Shown: positions 18,112-26,839 of the stretch, one piece after another
How the letters are laid out: each line of letters begins with the position of its first letter
How positions within the stretch are numbered: the first letter of the stretch is position 1
Assembly (NCBI GenBank): GCA_029239355.1
Contig: JAQZAZ010000029.1
Location: forward strand, 1-64,000
Direction of reading: 5' to 3'
Source: Sphingobacterium sp.
GTDB taxonomy: Bacteria > Bacteroidota > Bacteroidia > Sphingobacteriales > Sphingobacteriaceae
DNA length: 64,000 nt
Notes under the pieces: generated by a model
The model's input: the letters and a program-made list of their open reading frames with translations, nothing else
What the model was told of the DNA's origin: nothing
Database searches by the model: none
Made by a program: the position numbers and the translations under genes

Positions 18112-18191
18112 AGATAGAAAATTAATTGTTTTAAATTGTTAATTACTGATTGATCATTCTAAAATAATCAAATTTTTTAATTGATGCCTTA

Positions 18192-18226
18192 TTATTAATC
18201 TTTGACAGCTTTATTAATCCTTGACA
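18192..18226. promoter_or_regulatory. Two direct repeats in the DoxX/Usp intergenic region
   Basis: TTATTAATCTTTGACA (18192-18207) and TTATTAATCCTTGACA (18211-18226) match at 15 of 16 bases with a 19-bp period, about two helical turns. Two copies on the same DNA face between divergent genes suggest cooperative binding of a regulator. No regulator is identified. Confidence 0.5.
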
Positions 18227-18368
18227 ACAACAAAGTTAAACCCACTTCCAATAAATTCCTTTGATATAGATTAAGAAATTGAGCAAATAAGGATGCCAGC
18301 AGAAAAATATTGCATTTATGATACTAAATGTGTAATTTAAGGGACATAGACCCGATTATAAAATAACT

Positions 18369-19199
18369 ATGAAGAATCTTCTCTTGTTAACGGACTTCTC
18401 AGATAATGCGTATGCAGCGGCCCAATATGCCGCAAAATTAGCTCCGCTTTGGGGAATAGAAAAGGTTGTGCTTTACCATACGTATGAGGTCGTCCCTACG
18501 GTCGGAACAGAGCCTGTTGTCATCAACACTTCGGATGTATTGGAAGAAAAGCAAAAGGATCTCAACGTCTGGCAGGAGGATCTGATGCAGCTCTTTCCTC
18601 CCGGAATTGCCTGGAAAGTGGTCTTAGAAGAGTATGAACTGAGCTATGGTGTCAACCGCAGCTGTGCTGAAGAAGAAATTGACCTTGTCGTTGTGGGGAC
18701 GGCAGGCAAAAGTGGTTTTAAAAAGCTTCTTCTGGGAAGTAATACATTAAAGTTGATCGAAAACTGTCATACACCTTTACTCGTTGTACCAGCCAAAGCA
18801 GAATTCAGGGTCCCCAAAAAGATGCTGATTGCAACTAATCTAAAAGAAGTGAAAATTAAATTGGAACGCTTGTTGGTCAATGCGGCCGAAGTACTCCGCA
18901 AGAGTGAGGTGTATGTGGTCCATGTAACCAAAGAAGATCCTGCCAGCAAGGCGGTAAGTACAGAAATTAATATTATGACCGATCTGCTGGCCACTTACCA
19001 TCCGATATACAGCTATATCCTGCATTCGGATATCGCTGTTGGTATTAATCAATACATCAATGAAAATCATATCGATATGATGGTTACATTCCATCGTGAC
19101 AAAGGATTGCTCAGCCGGATTTTCAATACCAGTATTGCACAAAAAATGGCCTGGAAAAGCCAGGCCGCAATGATGGTTATTCCGGTGCATTCAGGGTAA
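18369..19199 (+). CDS. Universal stress protein, tandem UspA domains (paralogue)
   Basis: This 276-residue protein is clearly related along its whole length to the one at 16728 (both have LLLLTDFS/LLLTDFS starts, an YHTY segment, LFPP, and end with a KMAW...VIP tail). The ATP-binding pattern is present in the first domain as GTAG...LGS. The second domain again lacks it. It is transcribed away from DoxX, with the 16-bp direct repeats in between. A duplicated stress protein on each side of DoxX suggests shared regulation, which is inference. Confidence 0.9.
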   Translation: MKNLLLLTDFSDNAYAAAQYAAKLAPLWGIEKVVLYHTYEVVPTVGTEPVVINTSDVLEEKQKDLNVWQEDLMQLFPPGIAWKVVLEEYELSYGVNRSCAEEEIDLVVVGTAGKSGFKKLLLGSNTLKLIENCHTPLLVVPAKAEFRVPKKMLIATNLKEVKIKLERLLVNAAEVLRKSEVYVVHVTKEDPASKAVSTEINIMTDLLATYHPIYSYILHSDIAVGINQYINENHIDMMVTFHRDKGLLSRIFNTSIAQKMAWKSQAAMMVIPVHSG

Positions 19200-19209
19200 G
19201 ATGTGGAAT

Positions 19210-20118
19210 CTATAAATAGATGAGCTCAGTTTTATTTGCACTTGTTATTAATCTTACTTTTCGGCCCAATACCAGCGCATGGTTATCATCTATATGCCCC
19301 GCAGGATAACCAAAGGCAACTGGGAAATCATATTCTTTGACTTTATCCCAGATAATTTCCTCTACCGTCTGTCCAAATCCGGGCTCATTGTCTTTCATGG
19401 ATGAAAAACCACCAACGATAAGACCCTTCAATTTTTTAAATTTACCTGCGCGCTTCAGGGCCCAAAGCATCCGGTCCACCGAATAATAGGCCTCGCCCAC
19501 ATCTTCGATAAAGAGAATTTTATTGGCATACTTAACATCTGAGTCCGAAGCTAGGATGGATAACAAAATGGCCAGATTGCCACCGATCAGCTTCCCTTCC
19601 GCCTCACCCGGACGATTGGGAAACACAGATTGTTCATAGGCAAAGTCAGTGGATTCACCAAACAGAGCATTTTTAAGCGTTTCCAAGGAGGCCTTCGTTC
19701 CGGATTCAAAAGATTTGGGCATCTGTCCATGAATGGTTGCAACCTTATAGTTCCGTTGAATATGGCTGTGCAATACGGTGATATCGCTAAAGCCAACCAA
19801 CCACTTGGGATGCTGCTCAAACTTAGAAAAATCAATCTCATCAATAATGCGAACACAACCATAGCCTCCGCGGGCCGCAAATACGGCTTTGATCGTTGGA
19901 TCATCCAGGGCCCATTGTAGATCTGCGGCGCGCAGCTGGTCGTCTCCGGCAAATTGATGGAAAGATGCCCCTACTGTCTCCCCTACCAGAACCTCCAGTC
20001 CCCAGCTTCGCAAGGTCTCAATCCCCATATCAATCGTACCGCGGATAAAGCTGGCCGGACAAACGATAGCGACTTTATCGCCTTCTTTAAGAAAATCAGG
20101 TATTTTAGACATATTCAT
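19210..20118 (-). CDS. ldcA: LD-carboxypeptidase (peptidase family S66)
   Basis: This 302-residue enzyme is of the muramoyltetrapeptide carboxypeptidase family, which removes the terminal D-Ala from tetrapeptides during cell-wall recycling. The nucleophile Ser111 sits in VGFSDIT, the Glu in FIEDVGEAYYSVDRM and the His in PAGHIDDNHALVLG complete the Ser-Glu-His set. ARGGYGCVR is the conserved loop before the nucleophile. No signal peptide, so it acts in the cytoplasm. ATG at 20118 or at 20112 may be the start. Its stop is only 10 bp from the convergent Usp stop, with no terminator between. Confidence 0.9.
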   Translation of the reverse strand: MNMSKIPDFLKEGDKVAIVCPASFIRGTIDMGIETLRSWGLEVLVGETVGASFHQFAGDDQLRAADLQWALDDPTIKAVFAARGGYGCVRIIDEIDFSKFEQHPKWLVGFSDITVLHSHIQRNYKVATIHGQMPKSFESGTKASLETLKNALFGESTDFAYEQSVFPNRPGEAEGKLIGGNLAILLSILASDSDVKYANKILFIEDVGEAYYSVDRMLWALKRAGKFKKLKGLIVGGFSSMKDNEPGFGQTVEEIIWDKVKEYDFPVAFGYPAGHIDDNHALVLGRKVRLITSANKTELIYL

Positions 20119-20310
20119 TCTATTTGTTAAACAATTTAATTCTTATAGCAATGAAGCTATATCATTATAACCATGAAGCTACCACGGCGCAATGTATTTC
20201 TTTTAAACCTTAGGTATCTTTGTTCTAGCGCATGCTGATTTCCGCTAATAAAAATTTTCAACCCATGAGGAGAGAACAAATTTATCTTAGTATTATACCG
20301 CAAATTGAAT

Positions 20311-20318
20311 TATCTTTG
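20311..20318 (+). promoter_or_regulatory. -7 element ahead of (truncated) metG
   Basis: TATCTTTG matches the Bacteroidota -7 consensus. Its last base is the first base of the only GTG from which the metG frame can start. Transcripts from here would therefore begin after that GTG. I see no clear TTG at the right distance upstream. Confidence 0.5.
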
Positions 20319-22324
20319 TGAAAGAAACAAGTAAAAACTTTAATATACTTTCAAGCATTGAGTATTCTAGCTATCTGCGTTTAAATCAAAAGGATGTAGT
20401 CTATGTATGTGGTTCGGATGAGCATGGTGCTGCCATTACCATCCGCGCAAAGAAAGAGGGAATTACGCCACAGCAGATCATTGATAAATACAATAAACAG
20501 ATCAAAGAGAGCTTTGAGGAGTTTGGCATTTCTTTCGATATCTACCACCGTACTTCTGAACCGATTCACCATCAATTGTCGCAGGATTTTTTCCTGAACT
20601 TATACAATAAAGGTGAATTTGTCGAAAAATTTTCGGAGCAATACTACGATGAGGAATACCATCAGTTTTTGGCTGACCGGTATATCACGGGAACCTGTCC
20701 AAACTGTAAATCTGAAGGCGCCTATGGCGACCAATGTGAAAAATGTGGCACCTCATTAAGTCCAACAGATCTGATCAACCCTATTTCGACATTGAGTGGA
20801 AAAACGCCAGTATTGAAGGAAACTAAGCATTGGTACTTGCCATTGGACAAATATCAACCCTGGTTGGAAAAGTGGTTAATCGAAGGCAAGAAAAACATTC
20901 TTAAATCCAATGTTTTTGGCCAATGTCAATCTTGGCTAAAATCAGGTTTGCAACCTCGCTCCATGACCAGGGATCTGGACTGGGGAGTGGATGTCCCCTT
21001 AGCAGAAGCACAAGGAAAAAAACTTTATGTGTGGCTTGATGCACCAATCGGTTATATTTCTGCAACAAAACAATGGGCAATTGACCACGGAAAAAATTGG
21101 GAAGATTATTGGAAAACCCATGAAAACCCAGCGGATGATGCAACATTGATCCATTTTATCGGAAAGGATAACATTGTATTCCATTGCATTATATTCCCAG
21201 CAATTCTACATGCGCATGGAGACTATATCTTACCCGAAAATATCCCAGCAAACGAATTCCTCAATCTGGAAGGCGATAAATTATCAACATCCAGAAACCA
21301 TGCCGTTTGGTTGCATGAATACTTGGAGGAATTTCCGGGCAAACAGGATGAACTACGTTATGTATTAACATCAATATTACCTGAGACCTCGGATGCTGAA
21401 TTTACCTGGAAAGATTTTCAGGCACGGATCAACAACGAGCTGGTAGCCATCTTTGGTAACTTTGTCAATCGTGTGATGGTACTTTCCCATAAATATTTCG
21501 AGGGTAAAGTATTAAATGGATCTCCACTGACAGCCGTGGATCAATCGGTGTTGGATGAGTTAAAATCTTACCCATCATCCATCAAATCATCATTGGAGCA
21601 ATTCCGCTTTCGTGAGGCTTTGTCCGAATTTATGAATGTAGCACGCCTTGGCAACAAGTACTTAGCTGATGAAGAGCCTTGGAAAGTAATCAAAACTGAT
21701 ACAGAACGTGTAAAAACGATCCTGAATGTGGCCTCTCAAATTGTTGCTAACCTTGCGGTACTGGCACAGCCTTTTTTACCAAAAACGGCAACTAAATTAT
21801 TTGAAATGCTCAATTTCCCACAAGGAAACTGGAGTGATGCGGGTAACGAAGGACTCATTGAGGACGGTCACCAGCTGGGTGATGTCCAATTGCTGTTTGA
21901 TAAGATCAGCGACGAGCAGGTGGAGTTTCAATTGAACAAACTTGCCGAAGCAAAATTGAAAAATCTCGCGGACAATACGAAGGTCGCTCCTGCAAAAGAG
22001 AATATCAGTTTTGACGATTTTGTTAAAATGGATATCCGTGTGGGAACAATTTTAGCAGCTGAAAAAGTTGCAAAAACAAAAAAATTGCTAAAACTAACGA
22101 TAGATACGGGCATTGACAACCGCACGGTCGTATCGGGTATTGCTGAATTCTTTAGTCCTGAAGAAATTGTCGGACGCCAGGTATCTATTTTGGTAAATCT
22201 GGAACCCCGTGAGATCAAAGGTATTACCTCACAAGGGATGATCCTGATGGCCGAAGATGCAGATGGCCGACTGGATTTTGTTAAACCAGATACTGCGATC
22301 AAAGTGGGTAGCACGGTACGCTAA
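20318..22324 (+). pseudogene. metG: Methionyl-tRNA synthetase lacking its N terminus and HIGH motif
   Basis: From about [19 protein letters not shown] onward this is an ordinary MetRS: catalytic core, a zinc-binding insertion (CPNC...CEKC, about residues 127-146), the KMSKS-type loop as KLSTS, an anticodon-binding helical domain and a C-terminal Trbp111-like tRNA-binding domain ([11 protein letters not shown]). A normal protein begins with about 35-40 residues ending in HIGH, which forms the ATP site. Here that part is replaced by about 18 unrelated residues, and no HIGH codons appear in any frame of the 200 bp upstream. The only start, a GTG, overlaps a promoter element. As written the product could not activate methionine. 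Either a deletion or an assembly error is likely, since MetRS is essential unless there is another copy. Confidence 0.7.
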
Positions 22325-22344
22325 TGATACCTCAACGATAAGAT

Positions 22345-22374
22345 AAAAAGCCTGTCCAAAAGACAGGCTTTTTT
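22345..22374 (+). terminator. Terminator of metG
   Basis: AAAAAGCCTGTC (22345-22356) pairs with GACAGGCTTTTT across a 5-base loop, followed by T. The A-run on the left allows use from the other side also. Confidence 0.92.
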
Positions 22375-22449
22375 ATTAAAGCTGATGAAAACTCTTTCAA
22401 GACTCCTCGTGCTTTGCTTTCACTAATGATGCAAAATCATGTGAAAATC

Positions 22450-23244
22450 TTAGAATAATACGCTCTGTAAACGTTTTTTAAAATCTTTGTCGTCCATATA
22501 ATCGTAGACTGTATCTTTTAACTTTTTTATGATCTCTGCTTTAGATTCAGCAACAACTTTTTTCTTTTTGGTAAGCACATTAGAAACCGGTGTATTGGTA
22601 AGTTCAATTTTGGTTGCGAACATATTGATATTCATACTAGGCACGGAGATGCCTAGGATCAAGCCAGGCAAGCCATGGATTAATTCTGGCCCACTTGCTA
22701 CGGGAATCTGTCCTGCAAAAAATGCGACGACGTAGATAGAATCTTGGATGATCCCATTTGCACGCCGACAATCATAACCAGCGATGTTGCGATATTCGTC
22801 CGTATACTTCCATTTTACCGCCGGCAGGGAGTCTTTCATCAGTAGCTGCTCATCGCCAAAGGGCAATAGTTTAATGAACTCCTGATCCTTGAAATTCATA
22901 TAGGTTTTTGAATCCGTCAACGCTGGGTTATACCAGGAAACATTTCGATAATTCGCCGGATAATCTTCCTGTACGGTTTCAAACAACGTCTCCTCGTCGT
23001 AAAACTTTAAAGTGTGGTGTGTGATCATTTCCACAGGGCCATTTTTGACCGCATTTTCTACCCCGAGCTTATCCCAGGTATCCAGGTCTGGCTTGCTGAG
23101 ATAGGTCCGTTTCAGATAATTCTGCACATGGAATTTCCGTTCGAAAGTCACCGTACCACTGCTTGGGAAAAATGCATTCTGGGCTTGTATTGTCGTAATG
23201 GATAAGCATAATAGCCACAGCATAAATATCAATTGCTTCATCAT
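22450..23244 (-). CDS. GLPGLI family secreted protein
   Basis: This 264-residue protein has a signal peptide ending near TTIQAQ and the family-naming motif HGLPGLIL (about residues 189-196), following YDCRRA, the usual order in GLPGLI proteins (TIGR01200). The function is unknown; the family is restricted to Bacteroidota and commonly follows an outer-membrane barrel gene, as here. Its ATGATG start overlaps the stop codon of that gene, so translation is probably coupled. It may be a periplasmic partner of the barrel. Confidence 0.92.
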   Translation of the reverse strand: MMKQLIFMLWLLCLSITTIQAQNAFFPSSGTVTFERKFHVQNYLKRTYLSKPDLDTWDKLGVENAVKNGPVEMITHHTLKFYDEETLFETVQEDYPANYRNVSWYNPALTDSKTYMNFKDQEFIKLLPFGDEQLLMKDSLPAVKWKYTDEYRNIAGYDCRRANGIIQDSIYVVAFFAGQIPVASGPELIHGLPGLILGISVPSMNINMFATKIELTNTPVSNVLTKKKKVVAESKAEIIKKLKDTVYDYMDDKDFKKRLQSVLF

Positions 23245-26033
23245 TTATCACCTCCCTTCATTGTTGTAAAATTGTAGATCACTTTTAACATCCCATAGCG
23301 ACGCAATACATCGTTACTGGTCTGAACAAATGCGGTACCATCCTGATAACGACGTACCCCAATATTTTTATTTAAAATATCGTTGACAAATAACTGCGCT
23401 TCCAAGGATTTATCTTTCAAGAATTTTTTGGAGATATAGCCATTCATATTCACCATATTAATGGATTGCAAGGTCTTTGTCGCAGCTTGATAGTTCTGTT
23501 GCATGGATAGCGAAATTTTAAAGTCTTTGGGTAAGTAATAAGTGGTTTGCGCATATGAATTAAATTTAAAGGTGGTCTGGTTCAACTCGGGCTGCAGATA
23601 GGAATCCATTTGTTCGATACCTGGGCTTAAGCTAATATAAAAATCCATTTTATTGGCTTTATACCGATTAAAGCCAATCTCGGGTCCAACACTCCAAGTT
23701 TTATTACGGTTGAGCCTAGGCTCTTCATTCAGCAGCGACAGATAGCTATATTGGGTATTGTATTCTGCATTCATGCCCATGCTCATTTTTAACCCCCATT
23801 TCTTCTTTAACATGAAATTATATGATCCACTTCCATAAAAGCGCCAGTTGTCTTTATCAATATTTACATAAGAAATCTGTCGGGTACCGTCTTCCAGATT
23901 ATAACGAACACTACTGTTAATATTTCGTTTTCCTTGATTGGCACTGACGTAAAAGTAAAAACTCTGGTCTTTGATCTGTTTATAAGAATTATAGTTGATG
24001 GAATAGGAATTATTAAAGCCCGCCTTCAGGTCGGGATTGTCCAAATATTCTACAAGGGGTTGCGTATTTTGCTTAAGCGGCTCTATCTGTGTGAGCGAAG
24101 GTTGAATAGTCTGCCCATAGTAATTGATCCATAGGTTTTTTGTTTTCGAAATCTTATAATTCACATTTAATGAGGGCCTAATAGACGTTTGATCTCGCTG
24201 CAATACGGTATTCAAATTGTTGTAAGTCCGCTTTACAGCTTCAAAATCGGCCCGATTGCTTAGATTGATGGTCAAAGTATTTGTTTTATAATTCAACGCG
24301 GTATTGATGCTATTTTTTAAACTGGAAAAGTTAAAATCATTCAATACCCGTGGATCTAATACCGTATATTCATTGCTGACTGAATCTTTGTTAAACGCCT
24401 GGTTGAGTGTCTCTGACTGATTGCTGGAAAAGGAGTATCCGAGTGAACCTGTAATCCGCTTTGACAAGGGCTCCGTATAGGTCACCGAAGCCCCATAGGT
24501 ATTGTTGCTGAACTTATCTTTTTTAAATTGATCAATCGTCTCTGTACGATCATCATTGTTAAAATAGTTTTCCGAAAAATACGTTGTCCCCGAACGGTTC
24601 TGGTCCGTATTTGCGTTCATATTGAATGTGATGGAGCGGCGTTCTTTTTTAAAACGGCGTGTTAACATCGCATTTACATTAAACTTGTCCTGATCACTAT
24701 TTAGATCTGTACGTGACCTGGTACTGGTAATAGGCTGGCCGTCCAATGTTTTCTGGTAGGCCTCGGCCTCGGATAGATTATCCCGATTGGATTTATTGAA
24801 CCCCATATTGACCGTCAGATCAGCAAGTGAATCCAATTTATAGTCGTATCTAAGATTGACGACATTTGCCCTATTCTCGTTCTCCGAACGAGTAATATTG
24901 CTGTCTATCTGTGCTCGCTCGGGCAAGTTATTCTGCGCATTATAGGTGCTGGTGTTATCAACATTGATCTGGCTGCGCTTGTAATTGACGTTAATTTTAT
25001 GTTTATCGTCTTTGGTCTTATCCGAATAGCTGACTCCCATATTTAAGGCTTTAGGAACGCCGCCACCACGGTATTGCCCATCCCATCCACCTTCGGTTTC
25101 GTCTCCATTTGAGGTGATCATAATACCACCGCCATCCATCATCTGCACATTTCCACTTCCGCCAACGCCGTATTTTTGGCTGTCTTCAAATCCCAATCCC
25201 ACCATGCCATCATTAGCCAGGATGCCATAAGCTGCAATTTTCTGTGATCCTTTGAATTTGTTGAGCATCACCTTTCCGCCGTAGTATTTATCCGTTCCGG
25301 CTCCGGCGATGGCCTGGCCAAACATGCCTTTCTTTTTATCTTCTTTGAGCTTGATGTCAATGGTCTGCGTGCGTTCACCATCATCCACACCGGTACGCAC
25401 GGCCAGATCGGATTTCTTTTCATACACCTGCACCTTGCTGACCATATCTGACCGTATATTTTTGGTGATCAACGTGGGGTCATCTCCAAAAAATTCCTCC
25501 CCATCAAGCAGTACTTTCTTTACCTCTTTTCCCTGTGCTGTAATCTTCCCCGTCCCATCAATCGTAATACCGGGCAACACCCGGAGCAGATCATCTACTT
25601 TAGCGTCTTTCTCCACCTTAAAACTACCGGCATCATATTCTATAGTATCCCCCTTGATGACGACAGGAATCCTTCCATTGACCTGCACCTCTTCTAAAAG
25701 CAATGCAGCCTTTGACAGGGCGATTGTCCCAAGATCCAGTCCTTGTGCTGTCACATGAATATCTTTTACCAGGTCTGCGTATTGTGGGTAAGAAACGACC
25801 ATTTTATAGGTCCCGGTGTCCAGATTGACCATCTGGAAAATTCCATTTTCTTTCGTTCGATCGAACTTAATTAAAATTGAATCTTTTGGGTTAAGTAAAG
25901 CAATAGAGGCTTGATGGAGTTTAGCTTGATCTTTTGCATCAACAACTACCCCTACGAGCCTATGTTGAGCATAGGAAAGCGAACTAATGGCTGAGAATAA
26001 AAGAAACAAAACTAAAGAATAGGTTAGTTTCAT
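23241..26033 (-). CDS. Outer-membrane beta-barrel family protein with regulatory N-domain
   Basis: This 930-residue protein starts with a signal peptide (FSAISSLSYAQ), then a carboxypeptidase-regulatory-like domain (about 24-105), a plug-like domain (VDDLLRVLPGITIDGTGKI onward, with GKEVKKVLLDGEEFFGDDP) and a large barrel of the OMP_b-brl_3 group. It resembles TonB-dependent receptors but belongs to the group that accompanies GLPGLI proteins. The transported substrate is unknown. The frame continues upstream to 26186, but that part is hydrophobic junk without a signal-peptide pattern, so ATG 26033 is chosen. The last codons overlap the GLPGLI start. Confidence 0.88.
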   Translation of the reverse strand: MKLTYSLVLFLLFSAISSLSYAQHRLVGVVVDAKDQAKLHQASIALLNPKDSILIKFDRTKENGIFQMVNLDTGTYKMVVSYPQYADLVKDIHVTAQGLDLGTIALSKAALLLEEVQVNGRIPVVIKGDTIEYDAGSFKVEKDAKVDDLLRVLPGITIDGTGKITAQGKEVKKVLLDGEEFFGDDPTLITKNIRSDMVSKVQVYEKKSDLAVRTGVDDGERTQTIDIKLKEDKKKGMFGQAIAGAGTDKYYGGKVMLNKFKGSQKIAAYGILANDGMVGLGFEDSQKYGVGGSGNVQMMDGGGIMITSNGDETEGGWDGQYRGGGVPKALNMGVSYSDKTKDDKHKINVNYKRSQINVDNTSTYNAQNNLPERAQIDSNITRSENENRANVVNLRYDYKLDSLADLTVNMGFNKSNRDNLSEAEAYQKTLDGQPITSTRSRTDLNSDQDKFNVNAMLTRRFKKERRSITFNMNANTDQNRSGTTYFSENYFNNDDRTETIDQFKKDKFSNNTYGASVTYTEPLSKRITGSLGYSFSSNQSETLNQAFNKDSVSNEYTVLDPRVLNDFNFSSLKNSINTALNYKTNTLTINLSNRADFEAVKRTYNNLNTVLQRDQTSIRPSLNVNYKISKTKNLWINYYGQTIQPSLTQIEPLKQNTQPLVEYLDNPDLKAGFNNSYSINYNSYKQIKDQSFYFYVSANQGKRNINSSVRYNLEDGTRQISYVNIDKDNWRFYGSGSYNFMLKKKWGLKMSMGMNAEYNTQYSYLSLLNEEPRLNRNKTWSVGPEIGFNRYKANKMDFYISLSPGIEQMDSYLQPELNQTTFKFNSYAQTTYYLPKDFKISLSMQQNYQAATKTLQSINMVNMNGYISKKFLKDKSLEAQLFVNDILNKNIGVRRYQDGTAFVQTSNDVLRRYGMLKVIYNFTTMKGGDK

Positions 26034-26191
26034 AAATTTCCGTTTATATATTGTCGCACTAAAGATATTAATGTTACTACGGAAAATTCGTAAAATAATG
26101 TTAAATAATTGAGAAATTAAAAAAACCAATAGAAAACAAGGATGATATGTAAAAAAAATACTGTTTATCAGAATTTTACAGATCAAAAAAA

Positions 26192-26217
26192 GAGATGCAA
26201 CATATATGTTACATCTC
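26192..26217 (-). terminator. Terminator after the Rrf2 gene
   Basis: GAGATG and CATCTC enclose AACATATATGTT (itself a palindrome) in a 26-bp hairpin. An A-run at 26185-26191 gives the T-run on the minus strand. Confidence 0.85.
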
Positions 26218-26248
26218 GCTATAAATTTAAAAACTCAATATATTTTAC

Positions 26249-26689
26249 CTAATCTACATTCAAGTTTAATTCTTTTTCTTTATTAATTAAATGTGCAATG
26301 CTCGTATCATTTAAAATTTGTAACATCGCGTTTCTCACTTCAACAAATGTATCCCGGATACCGCATGCGTGCTCTTCCGTACACTCCTCACAGGAGCGGT
26401 AGAAATTTAAGCTGACACAGGGAAGTAATGCAATCGGCCCGTCTATCAGGCGCATTACCTGCGATAAAAATACATCTTCGGGTGCTTTGTTTAAACTGTA
26501 GCCCCCACCGGCTCCTTTTTTACTGTAGAGAATCCCTGCGTTTCGCATTTCAAGGAGGATCTGTTCCAAGAATTTTTTTGGAATATTTTCTTCCTGCGCA
26601 ATCTTAATGATCTGCATAGGTTCATTTCCGTAGTTACGACCGAGCACCATAAGTGCCTTAATTGCATATTTTGTCTTTTTGGAAAGCAT
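26249..26689 (-). CDS. Rrf2 family transcriptional regulator with four-cysteine cluster
   Basis: This 146-residue DNA-binding protein has the Rrf2 winged helix-turn-helix at residues 1-75 (KTKYAIKALMVLGRN, then a recognition helix near IPKKFLEQILLEMRNAG and wing KGAGGGYSL). Cysteines at 91, 100, 103 and 109 suggest an iron-sulfur cluster as in IscR/NsrR/RsrR, although the spacing differs from the 92/98/104 pattern of IscR. It probably senses iron-sulfur status, nitric oxide or redox state. A -7 element TAAATTTG lies at 26722-26715. It is not clearly linked to its neighbours, since both flanks have terminators. Confidence 0.9.
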   Translation of the reverse strand: MLSKKTKYAIKALMVLGRNYGNEPMQIIKIAQEENIPKKFLEQILLEMRNAGILYSKKGAGGGYSLNKAPEDVFLSQVMRLIDGPIALLPCVSLNFYRSCEECTEEHACGIRDTFVEVRNAMLQILNDTSIAHLINKEKELNLNVD

Positions 26690-26771
26690 AGTTTGTTAAC
26701 CCCCTGTTGAATTGCAAATTTACGTTTTTTATTCAATAGAATAAAACCCATAAAAGTTGCCGGTAAAAACG

Positions 26772-26817
26772 CACCCTTAGCATAAATCATCCAGTTGAAT
26801 GGCTTATGTTAAGGGTG
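26772..26817 (-). terminator. Terminator after pafA
   Basis: CACCCTTA (26772-26779) with CATAA pairs with TTATG and TAAGGGTG (26810-26817). It lies between the pafA stop codon and the Rrf2 promoter; the T-run is short. Confidence 0.7.
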
Positions 26818-26839
26818 AATATTAATTAAAACTTACTTG

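Noticed and set aside
18840..19190. 116-residue minus-strand ORF inside the second Usp gene
   Set aside because: It is antisense to a well-conserved gene and has no motif or promoter.
26034..26186. N-terminal extension of the outer-membrane barrel gene
   Set aside because: The sequence is AT-rich and gives no signal peptide; the ATG at 26033 begins a clear one.
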